The position numbers and the translations under genes were made by a program. Of a DNA stretch of 64,000 bases, positions 10,915-18,073 are shown in pieces. Under the pieces are notes generated by a model. The model saw only the letters and a list, made by a program, of their open reading frames with translations. It ran no database searches and had not been told where the DNA came from. The stretch covers positions 62,001 through 126,000 of the forward strand of contig CADCKQ010000003.1 in assembly GCA_902802045.1 (NCBI GenBank), read 5' to 3'. This DNA is from Oscillospiraceae bacterium. Lineage in GTDB: Bacteria; Bacillota; Clostridia; Oscillospirales; Oscillospiraceae. Each line of letters begins with the position of its first letter. The first letter of the stretch is position 1.

Positions 10915-11796
10915 TTATTTCTTAACCGACTCGATTATGCCCTCGGCAAGTCCCGCAAGGCCCTGGATCTCACTGGGTATGATGATCTTCGTTGCCTGGC
11001 CCTGTGCCGCGGCTTCAAAAGCATCGAGTGATTTCAGTTTGACAACTGCATCGGAAGGTGCCGCCTCATTGAGTAGCTTTATGGACTCCGCTCTGGCTTT
11101 CTGAACCTTCAGTATAGCTTCTGCTTCGCCTTCGGCCTCAAGTATCTGCTGCTGTTTCTTGGCGTCCGCTCTCAGGATCGCGCTTTCCTTCTCGCCTTCG
11201 GCCTCAAGAATTGCCGCTCTCTTATCGCCTTCGGCTCTGAGGATCGCTTCTCTTCTTTCACGTTCTGCCTTCATCTGCTTTTCCATCGCATTCTGGATCT
11301 CTTTCGGAGGCAGAATGTTCTTGAGCTCAACTCTGTTTACCTTGATACCCCAAGGGTCTGTCGCCTCATCGAGGATATTGCGCATCTTGGAGTTGATGAT
11401 GTCGCGGCTCGTCAGGCACTGGTCGAGTTCAAGATCGCCGATGATGTTTCGAAGCGTTGTTGCAGACAGATTTTCAATTGCGAGTATCGGCTGTTCGATC
11501 CCGTATGTGTAGAGCTTAGGATCAGTGATCTGGAAATAGACGACAGTGTCTATCTGCATGGTAACATTATCCTTTGTGATAACGGGCTGAGGCGGGAAGT
11601 CCGCGACCTGTTCCTTCAGGCTCACCACTTTGGCAACCCTTTCAATAAAAGGCACCTTGAGATGAAGTCCGACATTCCAGGTCGTTTTATAGGCGCCGAG
11701 ACGCTCGATAACAAAGGCTTTTGCCTGCTGTACCACGCGTATGTTCCTCACGATTATGACAATGAGTATCGCAAGTATGATAAGTATTGCATACAT
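10915..11796 (-). CDS. qmcA: SPFH/band-7 membrane protein, QmcA/paraslipin type
   Basis: 293 residues. An N-terminal membrane helix (about 2-18) is followed by the band-7 domain (VIERLGAYKTTWNVGLHLKVPF, read in two parts near residues 30-50, then TKDNVTMQIDTVVYFQI). A long helical part has repeated Ala/Glu-rich blocks (AERERREAILRAEGDKRAA and following, residues about 178-235). The C-terminal AAQGQATKIIIPSE is typical of the family. Such proteins oligomerise on the membrane in lipid microdomains. No NfeD partner gene is adjacent. The start has a perfect AGGAGG site and its own promoter. Confidence 0.88.
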   Translation of the reverse strand: MYAILIILAILIVIIVRNIRVVQQAKAFVIERLGAYKTTWNVGLHLKVPFIERVAKVVSLKEQVADFPPQPVITKDNVTMQIDTVVYFQITDPKLYTYGIEQPILAIENLSATTLRNIIGDLELDQCLTSRDIINSKMRNILDEATDPWGIKVNRVELKNILPPKEIQNAMEKQMKAERERREAILRAEGDKRAAILEAEGEKESAILRADAKKQQQILEAEGEAEAILKVQKARAESIKLLNEAAPSDAVVKLKSLDAFEAAAQGQATKIIIPSEIQGLAGLAEGIIESVKK

Positions 11797-11834
11797 GTTC
11801 TTTTTCCTCCTAATTAGTTTTTGTTATTTGAATC

Positions 11835-11863
11835 AGTATATCAGTCAGATCTTATTTGTGCAA
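11835..11863 (-). promoter_or_regulatory. Sigma-A promoter of the SPFH gene
   Basis: On the minus strand TTGCAC (11858-11863) and TATACT (11835-11840) are 17 bp apart, just after the stop of the upstream hydrolase gene. Confidence 0.7.
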
Positions 11864-11867
11864 GAAA

Positions 11868-12821
11868 TTACTTGAACCAGGAGAAGATCTTTTCCCAATA
11901 CGGGATCAGCACCTCGGAATCGGTCATATACAGCTCATGCTTCATTCCCGGAACGACTCTGAATTCACATGAGGGTACACTGAGGCTGAACAGATTCTGT
12001 GCAGAATTGTCAACAACAGTATCATTACCCGCCTGAAAAAGAAGAACGGGTATTTTGATCTTCGCCATTTGTTTTTTTGAAGTGACTTTTTTGCAGGCGC
12101 GAACCGACTGAAGCCCCCATCCGATCGAAGGGGAGGTCGTCTGAAGGAAAATGTCTCCGAGGCGTTTTGCATGGTAATAGAGATAGCGGCACTTCGAGGA
12201 GTCACATGAATTTTCAAAATCCGGCTCCGTCGGGAATGAGTCCACACGTTCAAGGGAATTTTTCTTCCGCTCTCCAACACCCAATACTGTCGCACCCGCG
12301 ACCATAACAGGAGTCGGCAAGTTGAATTTGAGTCCCAGCATCGGTGAGGACAGCACTGCTTTTTTGAACAGATCTGGATATTCCTCTATAACCCAGGCTC
12401 CTACACAACCGCCCATAGAGTGGCCGTAGAGATATAGAGGAAGGTCTTCCCCGAGCTTTTTTGCGATCGTATTTGTCATATATACGAGATCCAGCACATA
12501 GTCCTCAAAATTCCCTACGTGTACCACATAGGCGTTGTCGTTTGAGCGGTAAGACCTGCCGTGGCCGCGGTGATCGTGTATGCATACGCTGTAGCCGGCC
12601 TGGAGCATGTAATAGACAGACTCCGCATATTTCCTGTAGGACTCCGTAAAGCCGTGGCTGATGACGATTATGCCTTTCGGGGAATCCGCTTTAAAGCATA
12701 CATATGCAATCTTCTGCCCGGGGACGCGTTCGAAGTATGCTCTTTTGCCACGCTCCCTCACATAGGGCTCTGCGACCGTTTTCATTTCTTCAGCGTAATT
12801 TTCTTCTTTTATCCAGTTCAT
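11868..12821 (-). CDS. Alpha/beta hydrolase, monoacylglycerol lipase / lysophospholipase type
   Basis: 317 residues. It has an oxyanion segment ISHGFTE near residue 55, HDHRGHGRS near 87 and the nucleophile elbow GHSMGG near 133. Near the C-terminus the acid and base parts FQAGNDTVVDNSA and PGMKHELYM supply Asp and His. This complete Ser-Asp-His triad fits serine aminopeptidase/lipase (Hydrolase_4) enzymes that cleave monoacylglycerols or lysophospholipids. There is no signal peptide, so it is cytoplasmic. Its ATG overlaps the stop of the aldo/keto reductase gene by 4 bp; the two form an operon. Confidence 0.82.
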   Translation of the reverse strand: MNWIKEENYAEEMKTVAEPYVRERGKRAYFERVPGQKIAYVCFKADSPKGIIVISHGFTESYRKYAESVYYMLQAGYSVCIHDHRGHGRSYRSNDNAYVVHVGNFEDYVLDLVYMTNTIAKKLGEDLPLYLYGHSMGGCVGAWVIEEYPDLFKKAVLSSPMLGLKFNLPTPVMVAGATVLGVGERKKNSLERVDSFPTEPDFENSCDSSKCRYLYYHAKRLGDIFLQTTSPSIGWGLQSVRACKKVTSKKQMAKIKIPVLLFQAGNDTVVDNSAQNLFSLSVPSCEFRVVPGMKHELYMTDSEVLIPYWEKIFSWFK

Positions 12822-13855
12822 TTCTCTGCCTCTTTCATATGCTCTGCGTAAAACTCGCGGTAATCCTTCAGCATAAACTTTAAAAGCTTCGGAGTATCAA
12901 GTCCGTATGGGCATTTGGAAGCGCAATTGTAGCATTCAATGCAGTCGTCGATCTTCTCCATCTTTGCTCTCCATTCATCTGTCATATACTGCTGCCACGG
13001 AGATCTTCTGAGCAGCATGTTCATCCTCGCGCAGTTTCTTATCTCGATGCCTACAGTACAGGGCATGCAATAGCCGCAACTCCTGCAGAAGGTCCCTGCA
13101 AGCTCTTTTCTCTCCTTCTCAATAAAAGCGTTAATCTCATCATCAAGCTGTACATCCTCCTGTGCGACCTCAAGCCACTGCTCGAGTTCTTCAAGCTTCT
13201 GGATCCCCCATATCGGAACGACATTTTCAAAGCTGTTCATAAACGCCTGGCAGGCTCTGGTGTTCGTCAGCAGGCCTCCTGCGAGCCCTTTCATGGCGAT
13301 ATAGCCGACATGAGCCTTTTTTGCCTTTTCAGCAAGAGCAAGGTCTCTTTCAGATGAGATATAGCTGAACGGGAACTGGACAGTCTCAAAATTGCCGGAC
13401 TCTATGCACTGCTCTATTACGCCGACCCTGTGGGATGTGACACCTATGTGGCGTATAAGGCCTCTTTCCTTCGCAATCAGTGCTCCCGCGTAAGCTCCGG
13501 ATCCGTCATTTATGTCCGGCATCTCCGGCACATTGTGAAACTGAAAGAGATCGATATAGTCTGTTTTCAGCATCTTTAAGCTGTTTTCGATATGAGCTAT
13601 GACACCGTCTCTGTCTCTTGCCTGGCTTTTTGTAGAGATGATTATTTTATCTCTGACATCACTCAGTGCCAAACCTATCTTCTCCTCGCTGTCCGTATAG
13701 GCGTTCGCGGTATCAAAATAATTGATCCCGCCCTCATAAGCAGCCCTAAGGAGCTTTACCGCATAATCTTTTTCGCATCTCTGAAGCGGAAGACAGCCCA
13801 TTGCGGGCTTAGTGACCAGCAGCTCCGATTTGCCGAGTCTTACTTTCTTAAGCAT
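12818..13855 (-). CDS. Aldo/keto reductase with C-terminal 4Fe-4S clusters
   Basis: 345 residues. The N-terminal TIM-barrel has the catalytic residues in DTANAYTDSEEKIG (Asp, Tyr), ISTKSQ (Lys) and FQFHNV (His). The C-terminal part has two Cys groups, CRSCGYCMPC near residue 258 and CIECYNCASKCP near 312, the ferredoxin-like extension seen in anaerobe oxidoreductases. It probably moves electrons between NAD(P)H or ferredoxin and a carbonyl substrate that is unknown. AAAGGAAGG precedes the ATG. Confidence 0.88.
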   Translation of the reverse strand: MLKKVRLGKSELLVTKPAMGCLPLQRCEKDYAVKLLRAAYEGGINYFDTANAYTDSEEKIGLALSDVRDKIIISTKSQARDRDGVIAHIENSLKMLKTDYIDLFQFHNVPEMPDINDGSGAYAGALIAKERGLIRHIGVTSHRVGVIEQCIESGNFETVQFPFSYISSERDLALAEKAKKAHVGYIAMKGLAGGLLTNTRACQAFMNSFENVVPIWGIQKLEELEQWLEVAQEDVQLDDEINAFIEKERKELAGTFCRSCGYCMPCTVGIEIRNCARMNMLLRRSPWQQYMTDEWRAKMEKIDDCIECYNCASKCPYGLDTPKLLKFMLKDYREFYAEHMKEAEK

Positions 13856-13900
13856 ATATTACCTTCCTTTATCGTACGTTTTTTGATCGCTTTTTTGTTT

Positions 13901-13930
13901 ATTATACTTTATCTGCTGTCCTGTTTACAA
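13901..13930 (-). promoter_or_regulatory. Promoter of the reductase-hydrolase operon
   Basis: On the minus strand TTGTAA (13925-13930) and a consensus TATAAT (13901-13906) are 18 bp apart, about 46 bp before the start at 13855. It diverges from the thiT promoter. Confidence 0.6.
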
Positions 13931-13946
13931 CAGAAACAGAAAAATC

Positions 13947-13975
13947 TTGACATGATTTTGATATGGGTCTACAAT
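13947..13975 (+). promoter_or_regulatory. thiT: Promoter of the TPP riboswitch-thiT transcript
   Basis: Consensus TTGACA (13947-13952), a 17-bp spacer, and TACAAT (13970-13975). Transcription would begin near 13982, just before the riboswitch. Confidence 0.8.
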
Positions 13976-13987
13976 GCTTCTGTTGAT

Positions 13988-14083
13988 AATGGGCGCTGGG
14001 TATTCCCGGCTGAGACAGAGTAATCGAGCTCTGAAACCATCGAACCTGATCCGGGTAATGCCGGCGTAGGAAATGACGCTAAC
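13988..14083 (+). promoter_or_regulatory. TPP riboswitch (THI element)
   Basis: The two conserved parts are present: CTGAGA at 14010-14015 in the pyrimidine-binding arm, and ACCTGATC at 14044 followed by AATGCCGGCGTAGGAA for the pyrophosphate arm. The aptamer lies between a consensus promoter and thiT. The 30 bp after it hold a CCCCC stretch and the GGGAGG ribosome site of thiT, which can pair, and no T-run terminator. Control is therefore more likely on translation initiation; that last point is inference. Confidence 0.93.
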
Positions 14084-14115
14084 ATGCCCCCGGAATTATT
14101 TTTGGGAGGTAAAAT

Positions 14116-14673
14116 ATGAAGAAAAACCTTACTCTGCGCGCCCTCACCGAAGGCGCTATTTTTGTTGCCCTGGCACAGGTATTGAGCTATCTGAAGCTTT
14201 GGGAAATGCCATGGGGCGGCTCCGTAGTTCTCGCGATGGTGCCGATCGTGCTCTATGCTGTCAGATGGGGCATAGTCCCGGGACTTCTGGCCGGTTTCGT
14301 ATTCGGCATTCTGCAGTTTGTATTTGACGGAGGCTTTGCAATCGGCTGGCAGTCCATCATTGGCGATTACCTGTTGGCATTTACCGCTATCGGTTTGGCA
14401 GGTCTCGTCAAAAGAGAGAAGAATGGTGCTATATATACAGGAACTGTAATTGGCGGTTTGGCGAGATTTCTCGTCCACTATGTTGTGGGTGCTACGATCT
14501 GGGCCGAGTACATGCCAGAAGAGTTTTTCGGCATGGCTATGAAAAGCCCGTGGTTCTACTCGCTGCTCTACAATATAGCATATATGGGCCCGAATATAAT
14601 CATTACCCTTGTTATATTCCTTATCCTCAACAAGCCGCTCGGAAAGTATATCCGCGGAGAGGACCTCAAATAA
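14116..14673 (+). CDS. thiT: ThiT, substrate-binding component of an ECF thiamine transporter
   Basis: 185 residues with about six membrane helices. Family landmarks are MPWGGSVVLAMVPI near residues 32-45, the RWG and LQF segments, and a C-terminal GPNIIITLVIFLIL. ThiT is the S-component that binds thiamine and docks on the shared EcfT/EcfA energising module, which is encoded elsewhere. The TPP riboswitch directly upstream confirms the substrate. The start has a GGGAGG site. Confidence 0.95.
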   Translation: MKKNLTLRALTEGAIFVALAQVLSYLKLWEMPWGGSVVLAMVPIVLYAVRWGIVPGLLAGFVFGILQFVFDGGFAIGWQSIIGDYLLAFTAIGLAGLVKREKNGAIYTGTVIGGLARFLVHYVVGATIWAEYMPEEFFGMAMKSPWFYSLLYNIAYMGPNIIITLVIFLILNKPLGKYIRGEDLK

Positions 14674-14687
14674 TATCCCCGATTCAG

Positions 14688-14717
14688 AGCACGGCTTTTT
14701 TTGCCGTGCTTTTATTA
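14688..14717 (+). terminator. Terminator of thiT
   Basis: A perfect 8-bp stem AGCACGGC / GCCGTGCT with a T7 loop is followed by TTTATT, 15 bp after the thiT stop. Confidence 0.85.
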
Positions 14718-14783
14718 TGCCCTGATCTTTTTGTCCGGATAATCTTCATTGCGACAGCACTTTCTATACGGACTTAAAACCTG

Positions 14784-14813
14784 TTGCAAGAACATTATTT
14801 TATGTTGTATAAT
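14784..14813 (+). promoter_or_regulatory. Promoter of the STAS-kinase gene
   Basis: TTGCAA (14784-14789), 18 bp, consensus TATAAT (14808-14813). The leader to the start at 14905 is about 85 bp and shows no clear structure. Confidence 0.65.
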
Positions 14814-14904
14814 TCTTTTGTTATTCCAATCGGGAACCATGAACCCGAGCCGTTCGGTCATATCCCGGTCCGGTTTGAATCGAAAACGGAAAAGAGAGGA
14901 AACG

Positions 14905-16089
14905 ATGGAAGAGGTAAAAAGCAATATCGAAAACGGAATATTGACTGTACAGCTGAGCGGAAGGATCTCATCTTCTAACGCAGCCGGGATAGAAGCAGAA
15001 ATAAACAAGCTCGCGGATCAATCCGGCGACGATCTTGCAGTTCTCGATTGCGAAGGTCTCGAATATATATCAAGCGCGGGGCTGCGAGTCATTTTAAGGC
15101 TTAAGAAAAGCAGTCCCTCTCTTAAGATCATAAACGCTTCTTCCGAGGTCTATGATATCTTTGAGATGACCGGTTTTACCGAGATGATGGAAGTAAAAAA
15201 AGCTTACAGACGCCTCAGTGTCGACGGCTGCAAGATGTTAGGCAGAGGTTCCAACGGTGAGGTGTACCGGATAGACGACGAAACCATCATTAAGGTCTAT
15301 AAGAACTCTGATGCTCTCCCCGAGATACAGAGAGAGCGAGAGTTGGCCAGAAAAGCTTTTATTCTCGGGATCCCGACTGCGATCCCCTATGATGTCGTCC
15401 GGGTCGGAGAAGGCTACGGCAGCGTATTTGAGCTTATAAACAGCAAGTCCTTTTCGGATCTGATAATTAACGAACCCGAAAACATCGACAAATATATTTC
15501 GCTTTCTGTAGATCTGCTCAAAAAAATCCACTCCGTTGAACTCAAGCCCGGCGAAATGCCTGACATGAGAGAGACTGCTCTCTCATGGGCTGAATTCCTC
15601 AAAGAGCATCTCCCGGAAGATATCCACAAAAAGCTCGTCTCTCTGATCTCAGACGTTCCTGCAAGCTGCAAAATGCTCCACGGGGACTATCATATGAAGA
15701 ACGTCCTCATGCAGAACGAAGAAGTGATTCTGATAGATATGGATACGCTCTGTCTCGGAAATCCGATATTCGAATTCGGCTCAATATACAACGGCTACGC
15801 GGGCTTTTCCGAGCTTGACCATTCTGTAACCGAGTCTTTCCTCGGCATTCCCTGGGAGACAGCGCAGTATATATGGGATAAAACGGTCCGCATGTATTTC
15901 GATACTGATGACGAGGCAAAGATCAGCGAAATAAAAACAAAGTCCGAAATAATCGGCCAAACCAGGATAATGAGGAGATCCATAAAGAGACTTTCCGGAA
16001 CCGAGTTCGGGAAAAAACAGATCGAGTGCTCACGCAGACATCTTATTGAACTCGTACCGAAAACCGATTCTCTCCTTCTCTTCCGATAA
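14905..16089 (+). CDS. STAS domain fused to an aminoglycoside/choline kinase-like phosphotransferase
   Basis: 394 residues. Residues 1-95 form a STAS (anti-sigma-factor antagonist) domain with the signature LDCEGLEYISSAGLRVILRL, including the Ser that partner kinases phosphorylate. From about residue 108 an APH-fold kinase begins: P-loop LGRGSNGEVYRI, then a Lys in TIIKVYK, the catalytic loop MLHGDYHMKNVLM near 258 and the metal-binding IDMDT near 278. All kinase residues appear intact. The ATG at 14905 follows AGAGAGGA; the frame extends upstream to 14749, before the promoter, so it was not used. The substrate is unknown: it could phosphorylate a small molecule, a protein, or its own STAS domain. 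Confidence 0.85.
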   Translation: MEEVKSNIENGILTVQLSGRISSSNAAGIEAEINKLADQSGDDLAVLDCEGLEYISSAGLRVILRLKKSSPSLKIINASSEVYDIFEMTGFTEMMEVKKAYRRLSVDGCKMLGRGSNGEVYRIDDETIIKVYKNSDALPEIQRERELARKAFILGIPTAIPYDVVRVGEGYGSVFELINSKSFSDLIINEPENIDKYISLSVDLLKKIHSVELKPGEMPDMRETALSWAEFLKEHLPEDIHKKLVSLISDVPASCKMLHGDYHMKNVLMQNEEVILIDMDTLCLGNPIFEFGSIYNGYAGFSELDHSVTESFLGIPWETAQYIWDKTVRMYFDTDDEAKISEIKTKSEIIGQTRIMRRSIKRLSGTEFGKKQIECSRRHLIELVPKTDSLLLFR

Positions 16090-16108
16090 GCTTAAGATCA
16101 TTAAATTA

Positions 16109-16138
16109 AAACCGCCGGCTTATGCCGGCGGTATTTTA
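16109..16138. terminator. Bidirectional terminator, STAS-kinase and rsmI
   Basis: A perfect 9-bp stem ACCGCCGGC / GCCGGCGGT with a TTAT loop. T-rich tracts follow on both strands, and it sits between two convergent stops; the rsmI stop overlaps its edge. Confidence 0.85.
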
Positions 16139-17011
16139 CTGCCCAAAAAGCTTTTTCAGATTTAGTGCGGCTGCTTTGAGCTCATTCTTGCTGTATGAAT
16201 TGTTGGGATCTTTAAGAACGGCGCTAACAGCGTCTTTCGCATTGAATCCGCCTTTCACCATCACATCTGTCAGCAAAGCCTCAGGGGTAACCGTGTGTTC
16301 TGTCTTATTGAAAACATAGTCGTCTTCGAGCTCTATGACCAAGGCATATTCCCCTTTTTCCCAGTTTCCTTTGTCTTCAAGCTGCTCCTTTATATCGCGC
16401 GGACTGCCCCTGAATATCATCTCATGCACCTTTGTCATGTCGTTGCAAAGGCAGATACGCACTTTAGCATCCTCTCCAATGAGAAAATCGACGAGGCTCA
16501 TTATCCGAAGCGGTGACTCATAGAAAGCAAAAGTCTTTGTGTCCCCTTTTCTTATCTTTTCAAGAAGCTTTTTTCTCTCAACATTTTCTCTAGGGAAAAA
16601 ACCCAGGAACATGAAGCTTGAAAGATCGAAACCCGATACCGAAAGTGCAGTAACGGCGGCACAGCAGCCCGGAATGCCGCTTACCTTTATGCCCGCCTCA
16701 ACAGCTGCCTTTATAAGCTCGTTGCCGGGGTCCGAAATGCAGGGGGTACCTGCATCGGTTATAACGGCAACACTCTTTCCGGAGAGCATCTCATTTATGA
16801 AATACGAAGCCTTGCCGTGTTCATTGAATTTATGGTTTGAAACAAGCTTGTTTTTTACGCCGAGCATATTCAGAAGGACCATTGATCTTCTGGTATCCTC
16901 GGCTGCAATAATATCCACTTCGTTTAAGATCCGGGTGCCTCTCGGGGACATGTCTTTAGAGTTGCCGATCGGCGTCGCCACTATATAAAGCGTTCCTTTG
17001 TTCTCATCCAT
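16136..17011 (-). CDS. rsmI: 16S rRNA 2'-O-methyltransferase RsmI (C1402)
   Basis: 291 residues, typical length. Family motifs in order are LYIVATPIGN at the N-terminus, AAEDTR, VITDAGTPCISDPG near residue 85, and FYESPLRI near 163. It uses SAM to methylate the ribose of C1402 in the ribosomal P site. It is the last gene of the recJ-rel-dtd operon, 3 bp after the hydrolase. Confidence 0.95.
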   Translation of the reverse strand: MDENKGTLYIVATPIGNSKDMSPRGTRILNEVDIIAAEDTRRSMVLLNMLGVKNKLVSNHKFNEHGKASYFINEMLSGKSVAVITDAGTPCISDPGNELIKAAVEAGIKVSGIPGCCAAVTALSVSGFDLSSFMFLGFFPRENVERKKLLEKIRKGDTKTFAFYESPLRIMSLVDFLIGEDAKVRICLCNDMTKVHEMIFRGSPRDIKEQLEDKGNWEKGEYALVIELEDDYVFNKTEHTVTPEALLTDVMVKGGFNAKDAVSAVLKDPNNSYSKNELKAAALNLKKLFGQ

Positions 17012-17014
17012 ATT

Positions 17015-17629
17015 TCAGTAATTCTTCACTGCTTCACGGCAATAATAATTGAACATTCTCTCGACCTGAAGCGTCGATGAATCTCCGTGCCCGGGATATA
17101 CTTCATAATCTCCCTCGAGCAGGCATATTTTTTTAAGCGACCTGAGTTCAGTCTCTTCATCTCCGCCGGGAAGATCCACTCTGCCGCAACTGCCTCTGAA
17201 GAGAGTATCCCCTGTAAACACAGCGTCTTCGCAGACTATCGTAACTCCTCCGGGAGTGTGCCCCGGGGTGAGCATAATATGAAATTCAAGTCCGGCTATG
17301 CTGAGAATATCTCCGTCACCGTAAAACTTGCATTCATCGGGAAGTTTTCTGAAGGGCGGCTCGCCTTTGACACACATATTAAAATCCGTATCAGTGACAT
17401 AGACGTCGCATCCCGTCTCTTCCATAACAGCCCGAAGCGCTCCGGTGTGATCCCAATGCGCATGCGTCAGAAACACGGCCTCACACTTGAGCCTGTTGTC
17501 TTCAATATAATCGAGAATCGTCGCAGAACTGTCGCCCGGGTCTATAAGAACACACTCCAGGGTCTTTTCATTGGTTACAACATAGCAGTTGGTTTCAATG
17601 GGCCCTACGGCCAGTGTTTTAATAAGCAT
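17015..17629 (-). CDS. MBL-fold hydrolase, glyoxalase II-like
   Basis: 204 residues. It has the metal motif THAHWDHTG near residue 55, further His/Asp ligands in TPGHTPGG and FTGDTLF, and a C-terminal PGHGDSS. This fits the YcbL/glyoxalase II group of metallo-beta-lactamase enzymes that cleave thioesters. The position directly downstream of dtd (no gap) and upstream of rsmI is a common clostridial order. The exact substrate is not shown. Confidence 0.88.
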   Translation of the reverse strand: MLIKTLAVGPIETNCYVVTNEKTLECVLIDPGDSSATILDYIEDNRLKCEAVFLTHAHWDHTGALRAVMEETGCDVYVTDTDFNMCVKGEPPFRKLPDECKFYGDGDILSIAGLEFHIMLTPGHTPGGVTIVCEDAVFTGDTLFRGSCGRVDLPGGDEETELRSLKKICLLEGDYEVYPGHGDSSTLQVERMFNYYCREAVKNY

Positions 17630-18073
17630 TTAAAGCTCCTCCGTATCAAGTATGATCGTGACAGGCCCGTCATTTACCGACTCGACCATCATCTCAGCGC
17701 CGAAAACGCCTGTTCCGACGTGAAAGCCCCTTTCTCTGCATAACTGAACCGTCTTTTCATACAGCGGTATCGCTTTCTCCGGCCTTGCTGCCTTTGAAAA
17801 GCCGGGCCGTCTGGATCTGCAGTCGGCAAAGAGAGTGAACTGTGAAATGATCAATATCTCAGCGCCGGCATCTGCAGGGTTTACATTCATTTTGCCGGCC
17901 TCATCCTCAAAGATACGGAGTCCGCATATCTTGTCTGCTATTTTTTCTGCCTGCTGCTCGGTATCCGATTCATGAACTCCGAGCAGGACAAGAAAACCCT
18001 TGCCTATGCTGTCCTTAAGCTTTCCGTCTATTGTTACTGAAGCTGATTTTACTCTTGTCAGGACTGCTCTCAT
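17630..18073 (-). CDS. dtd: D-aminoacyl-tRNA deacylase
   Basis: 147 residues, family length. It has the two catalytic signatures SQFTLFAD near residue 78 and NDGPVTI near 137, with MRAVLTRVKSASVTIDG at the start. It removes D-amino acids wrongly loaded on tRNA. The ATG overlaps the rel stop by 4 bp. Confidence 0.96.
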   Translation of the reverse strand: MRAVLTRVKSASVTIDGKLKDSIGKGFLVLLGVHESDTEQQAEKIADKICGLRIFEDEAGKMNVNPADAGAEILIISQFTLFADCRSRRPGFSKAARPEKAIPLYEKTVQLCRERGFHVGTGVFGAEMMVESVNDGPVTIILDTEEL

